Shown: piece after piece, positions 1-8,287 of the stretch | Layout: every line of letters starts with the position of its first letter | How positions within the stretch are numbered: the first letter of the stretch is position 1 | Assembly: GCF_900099935.1 (NCBI RefSeq) | Contig: NZ_FNEK01000012.1 | Span: forward strand, 1-64,000 | Reading direction: 5' to 3' | Length of the DNA: 64,000 nucleotides | Source of the DNA: Aliiruegeria lutimaris | Lineage (GTDB): Bacteria; Pseudomonadota; Alphaproteobacteria; Rhodobacterales; Rhodobacteraceae | The notes under the pieces: model-generated | The model's input: only the letters and a program-made list of their open reading frames with translations | Told to the model about the DNA's origin: nothing | Database searches by the model: none | Translations under genes and position numbers: made by a program

Positions 1-306
1 GAAACCCAACTGGGGCCGACGCTGCGCGAAGGCGACGTTGTCATTCTCGACAACCTGTCGAGCCACAAAGCTCCGGCCGCAGCGGCGTCCCTACGCGCGA
101 TTGGTGCATGGTTCCTGTTCCTGCCTCCCTACAGCCCAGACCTGAATCCCATCGAGATGGCCTTCTCGAAACTCAAGACACTGATCAGGAAGGCTGCCGC
201 GCGGACCTATGACCAACTCTGGGCCGCCGTCGGACAGGTCTGCGACCTCTTCTCGGACGAAGAGTGCTACAACTACTTCAAGGCCGCAGGCTATGAGGCC
301 GATTGA
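1..306 (+). CDS. IS630-family transposase, C-terminal part
   Basis: The first 306 bases read in frame 1 as 101 residues without a start, ending in TGA at 304-306. The product contains DNLSSHKA and, about 25 residues later, LPPYSPDLNPIEMAFSKLK, the hallmark D and E region of the IS630 DDE transposase catalytic core (the final acidic residue is the E of NPIE). The protein would catalyse cut-and-paste transposition at TA dinucleotides. The first two thirds of the gene are outside the window. In many family members the gene is split by a programmed frameshift; whether that applies here cannot be seen. Confidence 0.9.
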   Translation, partial: ETQLGPTLREGDVVILDNLSSHKAPAAAASLRAIGAWFLFLPPYSPDLNPIEMAFSKLKTLIRKAAARTYDQLWAAVGQVCDLFSDEECYNYFKAAGYEAD

Positions 307-321
307 GCGCGACACGCTCTA
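304..321 (+). repeat. IS630 terminal inverted repeat and TA target
   Basis: TGAGCGCGACACGCTC overlaps the transposase stop codon and is followed by TA, which fits the right terminal repeat plus target duplication of IS630 elements. The partner repeat is off the left edge, so the exact repeat length is inferred. Confidence 0.6.
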
Positions 322-1439
322 GCTATGCCGTGAAATCCAACCCGAACCCGGAGATCCTGCGCCGTATCGCTTCCATCACCGGCCATCTGGACGCCTCCTC
401 CTTTTTCGAGGTCGTGCGCGCCATGGAGGCGGGGTTGCCGCCGGAACGGATCAGCTATTCCGGGCCGGGCAAGCGCGACAGCGAGCTGGAACGTTTCGTG
501 GGATGCGGCGGTGAGCTCGTCGTCGAAGCGCTGGACGAGATCGAGACCGTCGCGGCCATTGCGGAGGGTAAGGGCACGCGCCAACGGATCCTTCTGCGGA
601 TCAATCCGGATTCCATCCCCAAGGGTTTTGGCGCCTCGATGTCGAAAAAGCCGAGCCAGTTCGGCGTGGACGAGGGGCAGGCGGCGCAAGTTATTGCCCG
701 TATCCAATCCCTGCCCAGCCTGGATCTGACCGGGTTCCATATCTATGCAGGTTCCAATTGCGTTCAGGCCGACGCAATCATCGACAATATCACTAACATG
801 GCGCGTCTTTTTGCAGAATCCGCGTCCGTCAGCGGCAAACCGGTCCGCAAGCTGATCTTCGGTGCCGGGTTCGGGCTTCCCTATCACGACGGGCAGGAAG
901 CGCTGGATGTCGCGGCGGTCCGCGCCGGGATCGCGCCAGCACTGGCGGAAATCGCTTCCAATCCGTTGCTGGCCGACGCGCAGAAAGTGCTGGAGATTGG
1001 CCGCTGGATTGTAGGACCCTGCGGCGCCTTGATCACGTCTTGTCTGAGCCGCAAGGAAAGCCGCGGGCTTCAGGTCGCCGTCTGCGATGCGGGTTTCAAC
1101 ACCCATCTGGCGGCTTGCGGCATGATGGGGTCCGTCTTTCAGAAGAACTGGCCCATTTTCCGGCTCGGCCCGTCAGAGCGCGAAACGGAGGAATACCTGC
1201 TCGCGGGCCCGCTCTGTACCTCGATCGACACGCTCGCCCGCCGCATCACCCTGCCGCCGCTCCATAAAGGGGATCGCATCGCCGTGCTGATGTCCGGCGC
1301 CTATGGGCTGACGGCCAGCCCGGACGGTTTCATCAGCCACCCGGCCGCGCGGGAATACCTGTGGACCGGCGCGGAATTGCAGGACATCACCACCACCCGC
1401 CGCGCCGAGGCCGACGCCATGTTGCCGGGAAGGGAGTGA
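322..1439 (+). pseudogene. PLP-dependent (fold type III) decarboxylase, 5' end removed by IS630
   Basis: The reading frame resembles the diaminopimelate/ornithine decarboxylase superfamily. YAVKSNPN carries the PLP-binding lysine at the very start of the remaining sequence; the glycine-rich FGAGFGLPY, the CDAGFNTH segment, GPLCTSIDTLA with the conserved Cys-x-Ser-x-Asp, and SGAYG near the C-terminus follow in the usual order. About 30 to 40 residues normally precede the lysine; here the IS element end replaces them, and the only in-frame start (TTG at 303) lies in the IS. The gene is probably inactive unless a fusion start is used. It heads a cluster with an adenylating ligase, so an amino-acyl substrate (possibly carrier-protein bound, as for BtrK in butirosin synthesis) is conceivable, but that is inference. 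Confidence 0.8.
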
Positions 1440-1443
1440 GCCG

Positions 1444-2898
1444 ATGCAGGCCACGCCACTTGCCGTCTTCGAACAGATCGTCGCGTGTTATCCCGAACGG
1501 GAGGCGATCCACTTCGCGGGTCATTCCGAGAGTTTTGATGCCCTTTCCCGTCGCGCCGCCGCCATGGCGCGCATGTTCGCAGCCGAGGGGGTTACTTCCA
1601 GACGCCACGTTCTGATCTCTGCGCCGAACTCGGTTGCGGTTGCGTCCGCTGTCCCCGCGATCTGGTCGCTTGGCGCCATTCCGGCCTTTCTGTCGCCCAA
1701 CGTGCTGGCCGATCGCCGTGCCGAGGTGATCGCGCGGCTCGACCCGGCCCTTATCCTGACCGAGGATGTTCTGGAATCAGCCCCGGCGCCAGGTGAAGGC
1801 ACATTGAACGGTGCCGCCAGGGCGCCGGAGATCGGCTCCGTCGTCTTCACCTCCGGCTCGACGGGGGTGCCCAAGGGCGTGGAGCAGACAGCTGCGACCC
1901 TGCTCGACGGCGCGCGCCGGGTAGCGGCTTAACAGGGCTATGCCGAGGAAGAGCGTATTCTCTGCCCGGTGCCCTGGTCGCATGATTACGGTTGGGGGCA
2001 ACTGCTGAGCTGCCTGACATTGGGCAAGACGCTGGTGCTACCGGAAGCCCAGAGCGCCGCCGCCGTCTGCGAGGCGATTGGCACCGCGCGGCCGACGCTG
2101 GTGGCCGGTGTGCCCTCCTTCTTCGCCAACCTGCTCTTCGGTGTCTCGGATATCGCGCGCACCGATGTCGGTTCCATCCGACGCCTGACTTCCACCGGTT
2201 CACGGTTCTCGGTCGAGCTTCTGGAAGCGGTAGGCGAGACCTTCCCCGAGGCGACGGCCTGGCTGAATTACGGGCTGACCGAGACGTTTCGAACCGCCTG
2301 CCTGACGCCAAAGCTTCAGGCCGAAGCCCCGGAAAGCATTGGCCAGGCCATCCCGTCGGTGACGGTTGCCGCTTGCGGTCCCGATGGCCGCCTTCTCGGC
2401 CCGGAGGAGGAGGGCGAGCTAGTGCATTTCGGCCCGGGCATGTTCCACGGATATTTCGCAGACGCCGAGCGCAGCACGTCCACACGCCGGCGGGCCGGGG
2501 GGAACGGCCACGCGCTGCCCGAGGACGCGGTGGGCGTGGCGACCGGCGATCTGGGCGTGATCGACGGGGCGGGGCGAATTCACCTGACCGGCCGGATGGA
2601 CCGGCAGATCAAGTCGCTCGATGTCGGCATCAATCTCGATGAGGTGGAAAAGGCGCTTCGCGGCTCCGGCCTGTTGACAAATGTTGCCGTGATTTCGGAA
2701 CCTCATCGCCTTCTTGGTAACAAGATCATTGCCCATTGCGTGGTAAAGCCCGGCACGGAGCCGCGCGATGTGAAGCGATATGCCAAGCGGGAGATGGCGA
2801 AATACCTGCAACCGCGGGAATTCGTGATCACGGACGCATTGCCGGCCACCGCCGCCGGGAAAATCGATTACCGCGCCCTGGGCAGGAAGACCGGCTAG
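1444..2898 (+). pseudogene. AMP-dependent acyl/amino-acid ligase (ANL superfamily) with in-frame stop
   Basis: Starts 4 bases after the decarboxylase stop. The frame encodes an adenylate-forming enzyme: the P-loop SVVFTSGSTGVPKGVE at about residues 135-150, NYGLTETFR as the A5-type motif, VATGDLGVIDGAGRIHLTGRMDRQIK as hinge and A8 region (split here for reading), and the C-terminal lysine context PATAAGKIDYRAL. A TAA codon at 1930-1932 interrupts the frame at codon 163, just after the P-loop; the frame then continues unshifted to the TAG at 2896-2898. It is therefore a nonsense-mutated gene of about 484 codons, unless the stop is a sequence error or is suppressed. It would have activated a carboxylate for thioester transfer alongside the decarboxylase. 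Confidence 0.8.
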
Positions 2899-2928
2899 AG
2901 GATCCGGCGGGGCAAGCAGGAGAGACGC

Positions 2929-4587
2929 ATGCAGAAACTCGATGTCGAGACGGTCCACCGTATCACCTCGCGCAACAAGCTTCGCCAATACGCCTCGCCC
3001 AAGAAGGGCCGCGCCCGCATTCTGCCGTTTGCCCAGCCGCGGATGCGCCCGGGAGCGGAGCTTGCACCGGAGGCCAGTTTCTTCGTCGGCGGCTCCTGTT
3101 TTGCGCGCAATATCGAGCGGGCGCTGGCTTTTGGCGGGCTGCCGGTGTTGTCGAGTTCCGAAGGTACCCCCATGCCTTCGCCTCCGGGCCAGATCGCCAA
3201 GTGGTTCAACAAGTTCAACACCGACACTCTGCTGAACGAGATGCGGTGGGCCGTGCAGCCTGAAGACGATTTCGGTGTTCGCACGCTGGTCGAATTCGAG
3301 GGCGAGTTTAGCGACCTGCAAATCGGCTGGTCCTTTGCGCATGAGCAGGAGCAGGCCGAGTTTCTCCGCCGGGCCTATTGTGGCGCCTATTCGGGCGCCA
3401 GCGAGGCGGATGTGGTGGTCATCACGCTGGGCAGTATCGAGTGCTGGTATGATTGCGAGCAGCAGATCTACCTGAACGGCATGGTGCCGGGGCGGGTCAG
3501 CGAGCGGATGCCGGGACGGTTCGAGTTCCACAGCTTCGATTTCGAAGATGCCTATGCCTCCCTTCAGCGTGTCTATGATCATATCATGGCGCGGCCGGGC
3601 AAGAAGCCGGTGCTTGTGTTTGCCGTCTCGGCGGTGGCGCAACCCGCGACCTATGGTGCCGAGGATGCGCTTGTTTCCAACATGGCGAGCCAGGCGATCC
3701 AGCGCGCGGCGGCAGAACAGTTCGTGCGCGAGCACGAAGATTGCTGGTATTTCCCCGCCTATGAATACTGCCTATTGAGCGATCGGAAATTTTCCTACCA
3801 TAAAAATACATTTAATCACGTTCAACAACCGGTAATGGACCGGGCCGTTGCGAACATGCTGGAGGCGTTGCAAGGGCCGAGCGAGGTGCAGAGCATCATC
3901 GCCGTGCGCGGGCTTGTCGCCGATCACAACACGGCGGGCGATCCGGAAAAGTCGCTCGCGGCGGTGGAAAAGCATGACGAGACCTATGGCGACAGCGCCG
4001 GGCTCGACGTGGTGCGCGCCCAGACATTCGCGGCGCATGACCGACACGAGGCGGCGTTGCCCTATTACATGCGCGCGGCGCAGTCGGAGAAGTTCGGTAC
4101 CTATTCACTCTGGTCGACAGCGGTCAGCGCCGCCCTTCGCTGCAAGCGTCCCGAACTGGCTGCGGAGGTGGTGGCTATTGCCGAGGAACGCGGGGACGAC
4201 CCCGAACGGCTCGAAGCGCTCAAGGAGCGTGCCGCTGCGGCTCCCGTCATTGCCGCGGCGCCTGTGCTACAAGATCCCGGCGTCCCGCAGCTTCCGCGCG
4301 ATGAATTGGTTCGCATCCACGACACCTACAAGGAGTTGCTTGGCAGCGATCCGCAACGCGTGGTGGACGAGCTTGGGGAGATGCTAGACGAGGGCAGGAT
4401 TTCTGACGACCGTTTCGTCTGGCTCTATGCCCGCGCCTTGACCAAGACGGATGTGCCGCAGGCGATTGTCTACTTGCGGGAACTGTGTGCGGGGGATTTC
4501 AAATACATGGCCTCGGCAGAGAATACCCTGAACAACCTGATCGCCCGGCAACAAAGGCTGGGCAGAGCGGGATGCCATGACAGGTGA
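2929..4587 (+). CDS. GSCFA-domain protein
   Basis: 552 residues, start supported by AGGAGAGAC 5 bases upstream of the ATG. The GSCFA family signature is literally present (FVGGSCFARN, GSCFA at residues 55-59). The GSCFA domain, an SGNH/GDSL-like hydrolase or acyl-esterase fold of unsettled function, spans about residues 45-310, with ITLGSIECW and HKNTFNHV as further conserved blocks. The C-terminal 230 residues look helical and repeat-like (TPR-type) and are alanine- and glutamate-rich. No signal peptide is seen, so it is probably cytoplasmic. It lies 30 bases after the ligase frame and overlaps the next gene by 11 bases, so it belongs to the same transcription unit. Precise activity is unknown. 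Confidence 0.8.
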   Translation: MQKLDVETVHRITSRNKLRQYASPKKGRARILPFAQPRMRPGAELAPEASFFVGGSCFARNIERALAFGGLPVLSSSEGTPMPSPPGQIAKWFNKFNTDTLLNEMRWAVQPEDDFGVRTLVEFEGEFSDLQIGWSFAHEQEQAEFLRRAYCGAYSGASEADVVVITLGSIECWYDCEQQIYLNGMVPGRVSERMPGRFEFHSFDFEDAYASLQRVYDHIMARPGKKPVLVFAVSAVAQPATYGAEDALVSNMASQAIQRAAAEQFVREHEDCWYFPAYEYCLLSDRKFSYHKNTFNHVQQPVMDRAVANMLEALQGPSEVQSIIAVRGLVADHNTAGDPEKSLAAVEKHDETYGDSAGLDVVRAQTFAAHDRHEAALPYYMRAAQSEKFGTYSLWSTAVSAALRCKRPELAAEVVAIAEERGDDPERLEALKERAAAAPVIAAAPVLQDPGVPQLPRDELVRIHDTYKELLGSDPQRVVDELGEMLDEGRISDDRFVWLYARALTKTDVPQAIVYLRELCAGDFKYMASAENTLNNLIARQQRLGRAGCHDR

Positions 4588-5470
4588 GTCGCTCCGTTTC
4601 GTCGCCGATGGGTCCCTCGAGAGCCTGCCCGTCGGGTCGCCGGACTGGCGGCGTGCCGTCGGGAAGGTCAGCCCCGAAGAGGCAGTTACGCGCGCCTTTT
4701 CGCAGCGGATCCTGCGGGGTGGAGAACCTATCGCTTCGCTTCAAGCGTGCGCGAAGGGGGAGCGGGTTCGGGCCGTAATCGAGCCGGAGGGCGGTCCGCT
4801 ACCCGAAGATATCTCTGCCAAATGGATCGACGCGGTTTTCCTGAACACGACAGCGCGGGAAATAGAAGTCGAGCAAGCGGGAACAGACCTGTTGGTCATG
4901 TCCCGCGATGGCTGGTCGCGCGGCCGTGACATACGGATCGCGACGGAGCGTACGGTATTGCGGCCATTTGTCGAGGTGGACGCGCCCGCCTTTCGCGAGA
5001 TCGCGGGTAATCTGGAAGTGGCGCGGATGATGATCAATATCGAGCACCCGCTTTCGACGAAAACCGCTGCCCGATGGATCCGCCAGCGCCGTTTCCGTGG
5101 AAGACCGGGGTTCTTCCTTGGCATTTATGTCGGGGAGCAGCTCGCCGGGTCCATCGGCTTCGGCGCCTTCTCCAACGCGCTGGCCTATTTCCTGGCGCGG
5201 CCGCAATGGGGCAAGGGGCTGGCGGGCGAGGTTGTCCCCGCCTTCGTTGCCAATGTCGTCCCGCGTTTCGCATTGCCCTCGATGTTCGCGGGCGTCTTCA
5301 CTGACAACCCGGCTTCCAGCCGCATCCTCGAACGGATCGGTTTCCGCGAAGTGACGCGGAGCGATTTCCAGTCCCCGGCGCGCGACGCGCCGGACCGGAT
5401 CATCGAGATGGAACTGACGCCGGAGCAGGCGCCGGACTATTTCGCCGCGATCCGGCTTGGTACAGACTAG
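4577..5470 (+). CDS. GNAT-family acetyltransferase with unassigned N-terminal domain
   Basis: 297 residues, translationally coupled to the GSCFA gene (11-base overlap). Residues from about 115 on form a RimJ/RimL-like GNAT domain: TERTVLRPF at the start, the QWGKGLAGEV segment matching the acetyl-CoA pyrophosphate loop, and NPASSRILERIGF near the end, a typical RimJ closing motif. The first 110 residues are not recognised. It probably acetylates an amine made by the cluster, which would fit the decarboxylase plus ligase context. Its stop overlaps tail to tail by 4 bases with the convergent dihydroorotase-like gene. The domain call is firm; the substrate is unknown. Confidence 0.8.
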   Translation: MTGESLRFVADGSLESLPVGSPDWRRAVGKVSPEEAVTRAFSQRILRGGEPIASLQACAKGERVRAVIEPEGGPLPEDISAKWIDAVFLNTTAREIEVEQAGTDLLVMSRDGWSRGRDIRIATERTVLRPFVEVDAPAFREIAGNLEVARMMINIEHPLSTKTAARWIRQRRFRGRPGFFLGIYVGEQLAGSIGFGAFSNALAYFLARPQWGKGLAGEVVPAFVANVVPRFALPSMFAGVFTDNPASSRILERIGFREVTRSDFQSPARDAPDRIIEMELTPEQAPDYFAAIRLGTD

Positions 5471-6744
5471 CCCTTCGCGTCGAAAACCTTCGCGCCACCA
5501 ACCCATGTCTGCAACACGCGGCCTTGCATTCGCTGCCCGTCGAAGGGCGTGTTCTTGGATTTCGACAACATCTCGAAGCGGTTCAGAACGAAAGGCGCAT
5601 CCGGGTCGAACATCACGAGATCGGCTGGCGCGCCCGCGCTCAGTCGCCCGCCGGGCAGGCCAAGGCGTTTGGCCGGGTTAAGCGCCATCGCGCGGAAGAG
5701 CTGCGGCAGGCTCAGCATCTCGGCGTGATAGAGCTGCATCGCAGCCGGCAGGAGGGTTTCCAGACCGACCGCGCCAGAGGCGGCTTCCTCAAAGGGTAGG
5801 CGCTTGCTTTCCTCGTCCTGCGGCGTGTGGAAAGATGAGATCGTGTCGATCAGGCCGGAGGCCACGGCCTCGACGATGGCCAGCCGGTCGTTTTCGGAGC
5901 GCAGTGGTGGCTTGATCTTGAAGAAGGTACGGAAATCGCCGACGTCGAGCAGGTTCAGCGTCAGGTGGTGGATCGAGGTGCCCGCTGTCACGTCGAAGCC
6001 GTTCTTCTTGGCGCGTTCCAGCGCGGGCAGGGCGCGCCGCGTGGTGATCTGGTCGGCGTGGTATTTCACGCCCGTCATCTCCACCAGCGCGATGTCCCGG
6101 TCCAGCCCCATCCGCTCCGCCATGGGCGAGACGGCGGGAAGTCCCTTGAGCGCCGCGAACTTGCCGGAGGTGACGGAGGCACCGTTAGAAAGGCCCGGCT
6201 CCTGCGGGTGCGCGATCACCAGCGCATCCAGTGAACGGGCATAGGTGAAGGCGCGACTGAGAACCTTGGTGTCCGTGGTCACGGTGTCGCCATCGGAGAA
6301 GGCAACGGCGCCGGCATCGAGCAGGAAGCCGATCTCGACCATCTCGCGCCCCGCGCGCCCCTTGGTGAGGGCCGCCATCGGCGCGATGCGCACCGGGCTG
6401 TCCTCGCCCGCGCGGCGGGTGACGAATTCCAGCACTTCCGGCGTGTCGATGGCCGGGACGGTGTCGGCGCGGGTGACCATGGTCGTCACGCCGCCCGCGG
6501 CGGCCGCGAGGCCCGCGGTTCGGAAGCTCTCCTTGTGGCGCTCGCCCGGCTCACAGACCTTCACGCCAATATCGACGATCCCCGGCGCGAGGCACTTTCC
6601 GCCGCAATCGACCACCTCGTCCGAGTGCGGCACCGGCCCGGTTCCGGCTTGGGTGATGGTCCCGCCAGAGACCAGCAGCCAACCCGGTGCATCCGTGCCC
6701 TGCTCGGGGTCGATCAGGCGGGCGTTCTTGAAGAGGATGGTCAT
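5467..6744 (-). CDS. pyrC: Dihydroorotase homologue lacking catalytic residues (PyrC'-type)
   Basis: 425 residues with the full amidohydrolase fold, in the pyrimidine pathway next to pyrB. The sequence at the metal site reads DIGVKVCEPG (residues 58-67) where active enzymes have Asp-x-His-x-His and Leu-Arg-Glu-Pro-Gly: both zinc-ligand histidines (now Gly60 and Lys62) and the substrate-binding Arg (now Cys64) are gone. The catalytic aspartate region normally reading TDHAPH is SSFHTPQ. In Pseudomonas and other bacteria such inactive PyrC' proteins are structural partners needed for aspartate carbamoyltransferase assembly, which is the likely role here. An active dihydroorotase must be encoded elsewhere. 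It follows pyrB and a small membrane-protein gene on the same strand. Confidence 0.88.
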   Translation of the reverse strand: MTILFKNARLIDPEQGTDAPGWLLVSGGTITQAGTGPVPHSDEVVDCGGKCLAPGIVDIGVKVCEPGERHKESFRTAGLAAAAGGVTTMVTRADTVPAIDTPEVLEFVTRRAGEDSPVRIAPMAALTKGRAGREMVEIGFLLDAGAVAFSDGDTVTTDTKVLSRAFTYARSLDALVIAHPQEPGLSNGASVTSGKFAALKGLPAVSPMAERMGLDRDIALVEMTGVKYHADQITTRRALPALERAKKNGFDVTAGTSIHHLTLNLLDVGDFRTFFKIKPPLRSENDRLAIVEAVASGLIDTISSFHTPQDEESKRLPFEEAASGAVGLETLLPAAMQLYHAEMLSLPQLFRAMALNPAKRLGLPGGRLSAGAPADLVMFDPDAPFVLNRFEMLSKSKNTPFDGQRMQGRVLQTWVGGAKVFDAKG

Positions 6745-6781
6745 GTGTCGCCTCGTGGAGTTGTTCGGGCAGTTGGGTCCG

Positions 6782-7183
6782 TCATGACGCGGCCCCGGAT
6801 ATGTGGCTTTCGATCCGCGCGCGCAGGGCGGCCGGGTCGGAAAGGTACTTGATCAGGTGCTTGTCGCCGCTGCGGGTGATCACCTGCACGGAACTGCCGA
6901 TGTTGCGCACCTTCTGGATGTCTCGCAATGCGATCCGCTTGCCTTGCGAGCCCTGGATTTCGTCCTCGGTCAGGACCCAGCACAGGGCCAGCTCCTCTGA
7001 GGCGAGGTAGAAACCACGTACGGCCATCGCCATTGGCGCCGCGATCAGCCCGACCCACCAGTCCGTATTTCCAAGCCACCACAGGACCAGACAGGTCCCG
7101 ATGGCTCCGACCACGGAAATCACGACGTGGTCGCGTATATAGGTCGCGCGATTGGCGCGCCATTCTTCAGGTTGGTTTTTCAC
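6782..7183 (-). CDS. Small two-helix membrane protein with PH-like tail, function unknown
   Basis: 133 residues. Two hydrophobic segments at about residues 20-60 ([17 protein letters not shown] and [13 protein letters not shown]) are followed by a soluble beta-rich tail with [21 protein letters not shown], the look of a bacterial PH (YdbT/PH_2-like) domain. Its start overlaps the pyrB stop by 4 bases and pyrC' begins 37 bases after its stop, so it sits inside the pyrB-pyrC' operon. Whether it has any link to pyrimidine synthesis is not evident. I recognise no specific family name with confidence. Confidence 0.7.
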   Translation of the reverse strand: MKNQPEEWRANRATYIRDHVVISVVGAIGTCLVLWWLGNTDWWVGLIAAPMAMAVRGFYLASEELALCWVLTEDEIQGSQGKRIALRDIQKVRNIGSSVQVITRSGDKHLIKYLSDPAALRARIESHISGAAS

Positions 7184-8118
7184 GCCGCTTCCGCCCGCAG
7201 GTTGCGTGCCAGAAGGTCCATCGCGGCCATGCGCACGGCAACGCCCATTTCGACCTGCTCCTGGATCACCGAGCGGTTGATATCGTCGGCAATGGTACCG
7301 TCGATTTCCACGCCGCGATTCATGGGCCCCGGATGCATGACGATGGCGTCTTCCTTGGCATGGGCGAGCTTCCCGGCATCGAGTCCGTAGCGGTGGTAAT
7401 ACTCCCGCTCGGACGGGATGAAGCCGCCATCCATGCGTTCCTTCTGTAGCCGCAGCATCATCACCACGTCGCAGCCTTCCAGCCCCTTGGCCATGTCGTC
7501 ATAAACCTCGACCCCCCAATCGGCCGCACCCGAGGGGATCAGCGTCGGTGGGCCGACGAGTCGCACGCGGTTCTCCATCTTGCCCAGAAGGAGGATATTG
7601 GAGCGGGCCACGCGCGAATGGGCGATATCGCCGCAAATCGCGATGTTGAGCCGGTGCAGCCGGCCCTTGGAGCGGCGGATCGTCAAGGCGTCGAGCAGAG
7701 CTTGGGTGGGGTGTTCATGACGGCCGTCACCGGCATTCAGGACGGCGCAATTCACTTTCTGGGCGAGAAGATCCACCGCGCCGGAATGCGGGTGGCGCAC
7801 CACCAACAGATCGGGATGCATCGCGTTCAGTGTCAACGCAGTGTCGATCAGCGTCTCGCCCTTCTTGATCGAACTGGCCTGCATCTGCATGTTCATCACG
7901 TCCGCGCCAAGCCGCATTCCAGCCAGCTCGAAACTCGCCTGGGTGCGGGTGGAGTTTTCGAAGAACATGTTGATCTGCGTCAGCCCGGTCAGCGCGTCCG
8001 CATGTTTGACCGAGGCGCGGTTCAGCCCGACATACTCGTCCGCCAGATCAAGGATCGTGATGATCTCGACCGGGTGCAAAGGTTCGATTCCAAGGAGATG
8101 CTTGCCACGAAACGTCAT
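7180..8118 (-). CDS. pyrB: Aspartate carbamoyltransferase catalytic subunit
   Basis: 312 residues, normal length. It catalyses carbamoyl phosphate plus L-aspartate to N-carbamoyl-aspartate, the committed step of pyrimidine synthesis in the cytoplasm. The carbamoyl-phosphate site FFENSTRTQ (STRT at residues 56-59) and the [10 protein letters not shown] motif are intact, as are the VRHPHSGA and HPGPMNRG loops. It is first in an operon with a membrane protein gene and the inactive dihydroorotase homologue, with which it probably forms a complex. No pyrI regulatory subunit is nearby, consistent with the PyrB-PyrC' type of holoenzyme. Confidence 0.95.
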   Translation of the reverse strand: MTFRGKHLLGIEPLHPVEIITILDLADEYVGLNRASVKHADALTGLTQINMFFENSTRTQASFELAGMRLGADVMNMQMQASSIKKGETLIDTALTLNAMHPDLLVVRHPHSGAVDLLAQKVNCAVLNAGDGRHEHPTQALLDALTIRRSKGRLHRLNIAICGDIAHSRVARSNILLLGKMENRVRLVGPPTLIPSGAADWGVEVYDDMAKGLEGCDVVMMLRLQKERMDGGFIPSEREYYHRYGLDAGKLAHAKEDAIVMHPGPMNRGVEIDGTIADDINRSVIQEQVEMGVAVRMAAMDLLARNLRAEAA

Positions 8119-8287
8119 TTTTGCCTCCGACCAGATCCACTGGACCGCTTATAGCAGAGCGGCGGGGACGGACAACGCGGCGAGATTGACGGCATGGGTG
8201 AGGAGGTAAATATTGGCTTGTGATGTTTCCGGGCAATCAGAGACCCGGCGCGGCTTCCTCGAAGCCCGAACAAGGCAAGGACAGAAA

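Larger units (their letters stand above)
1..321 (+). mobile_element. IS630-family insertion sequence, right end (truncated by window edge)
   Basis: The window opens inside an IS630/Tc1-mariner-type element. What is seen is the last third of the transposase followed within 15 bases by a terminal inverted-repeat-like end (TGAGCGCGACACGCTC) and a TA dinucleotide at 320-321, the duplication target expected for this family. Directly after it a decarboxylase gene starts in mid-domain, so the element has inserted into that gene. The left end and the other repeat lie outside the window, so completeness cannot be judged. Confidence 0.85.
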
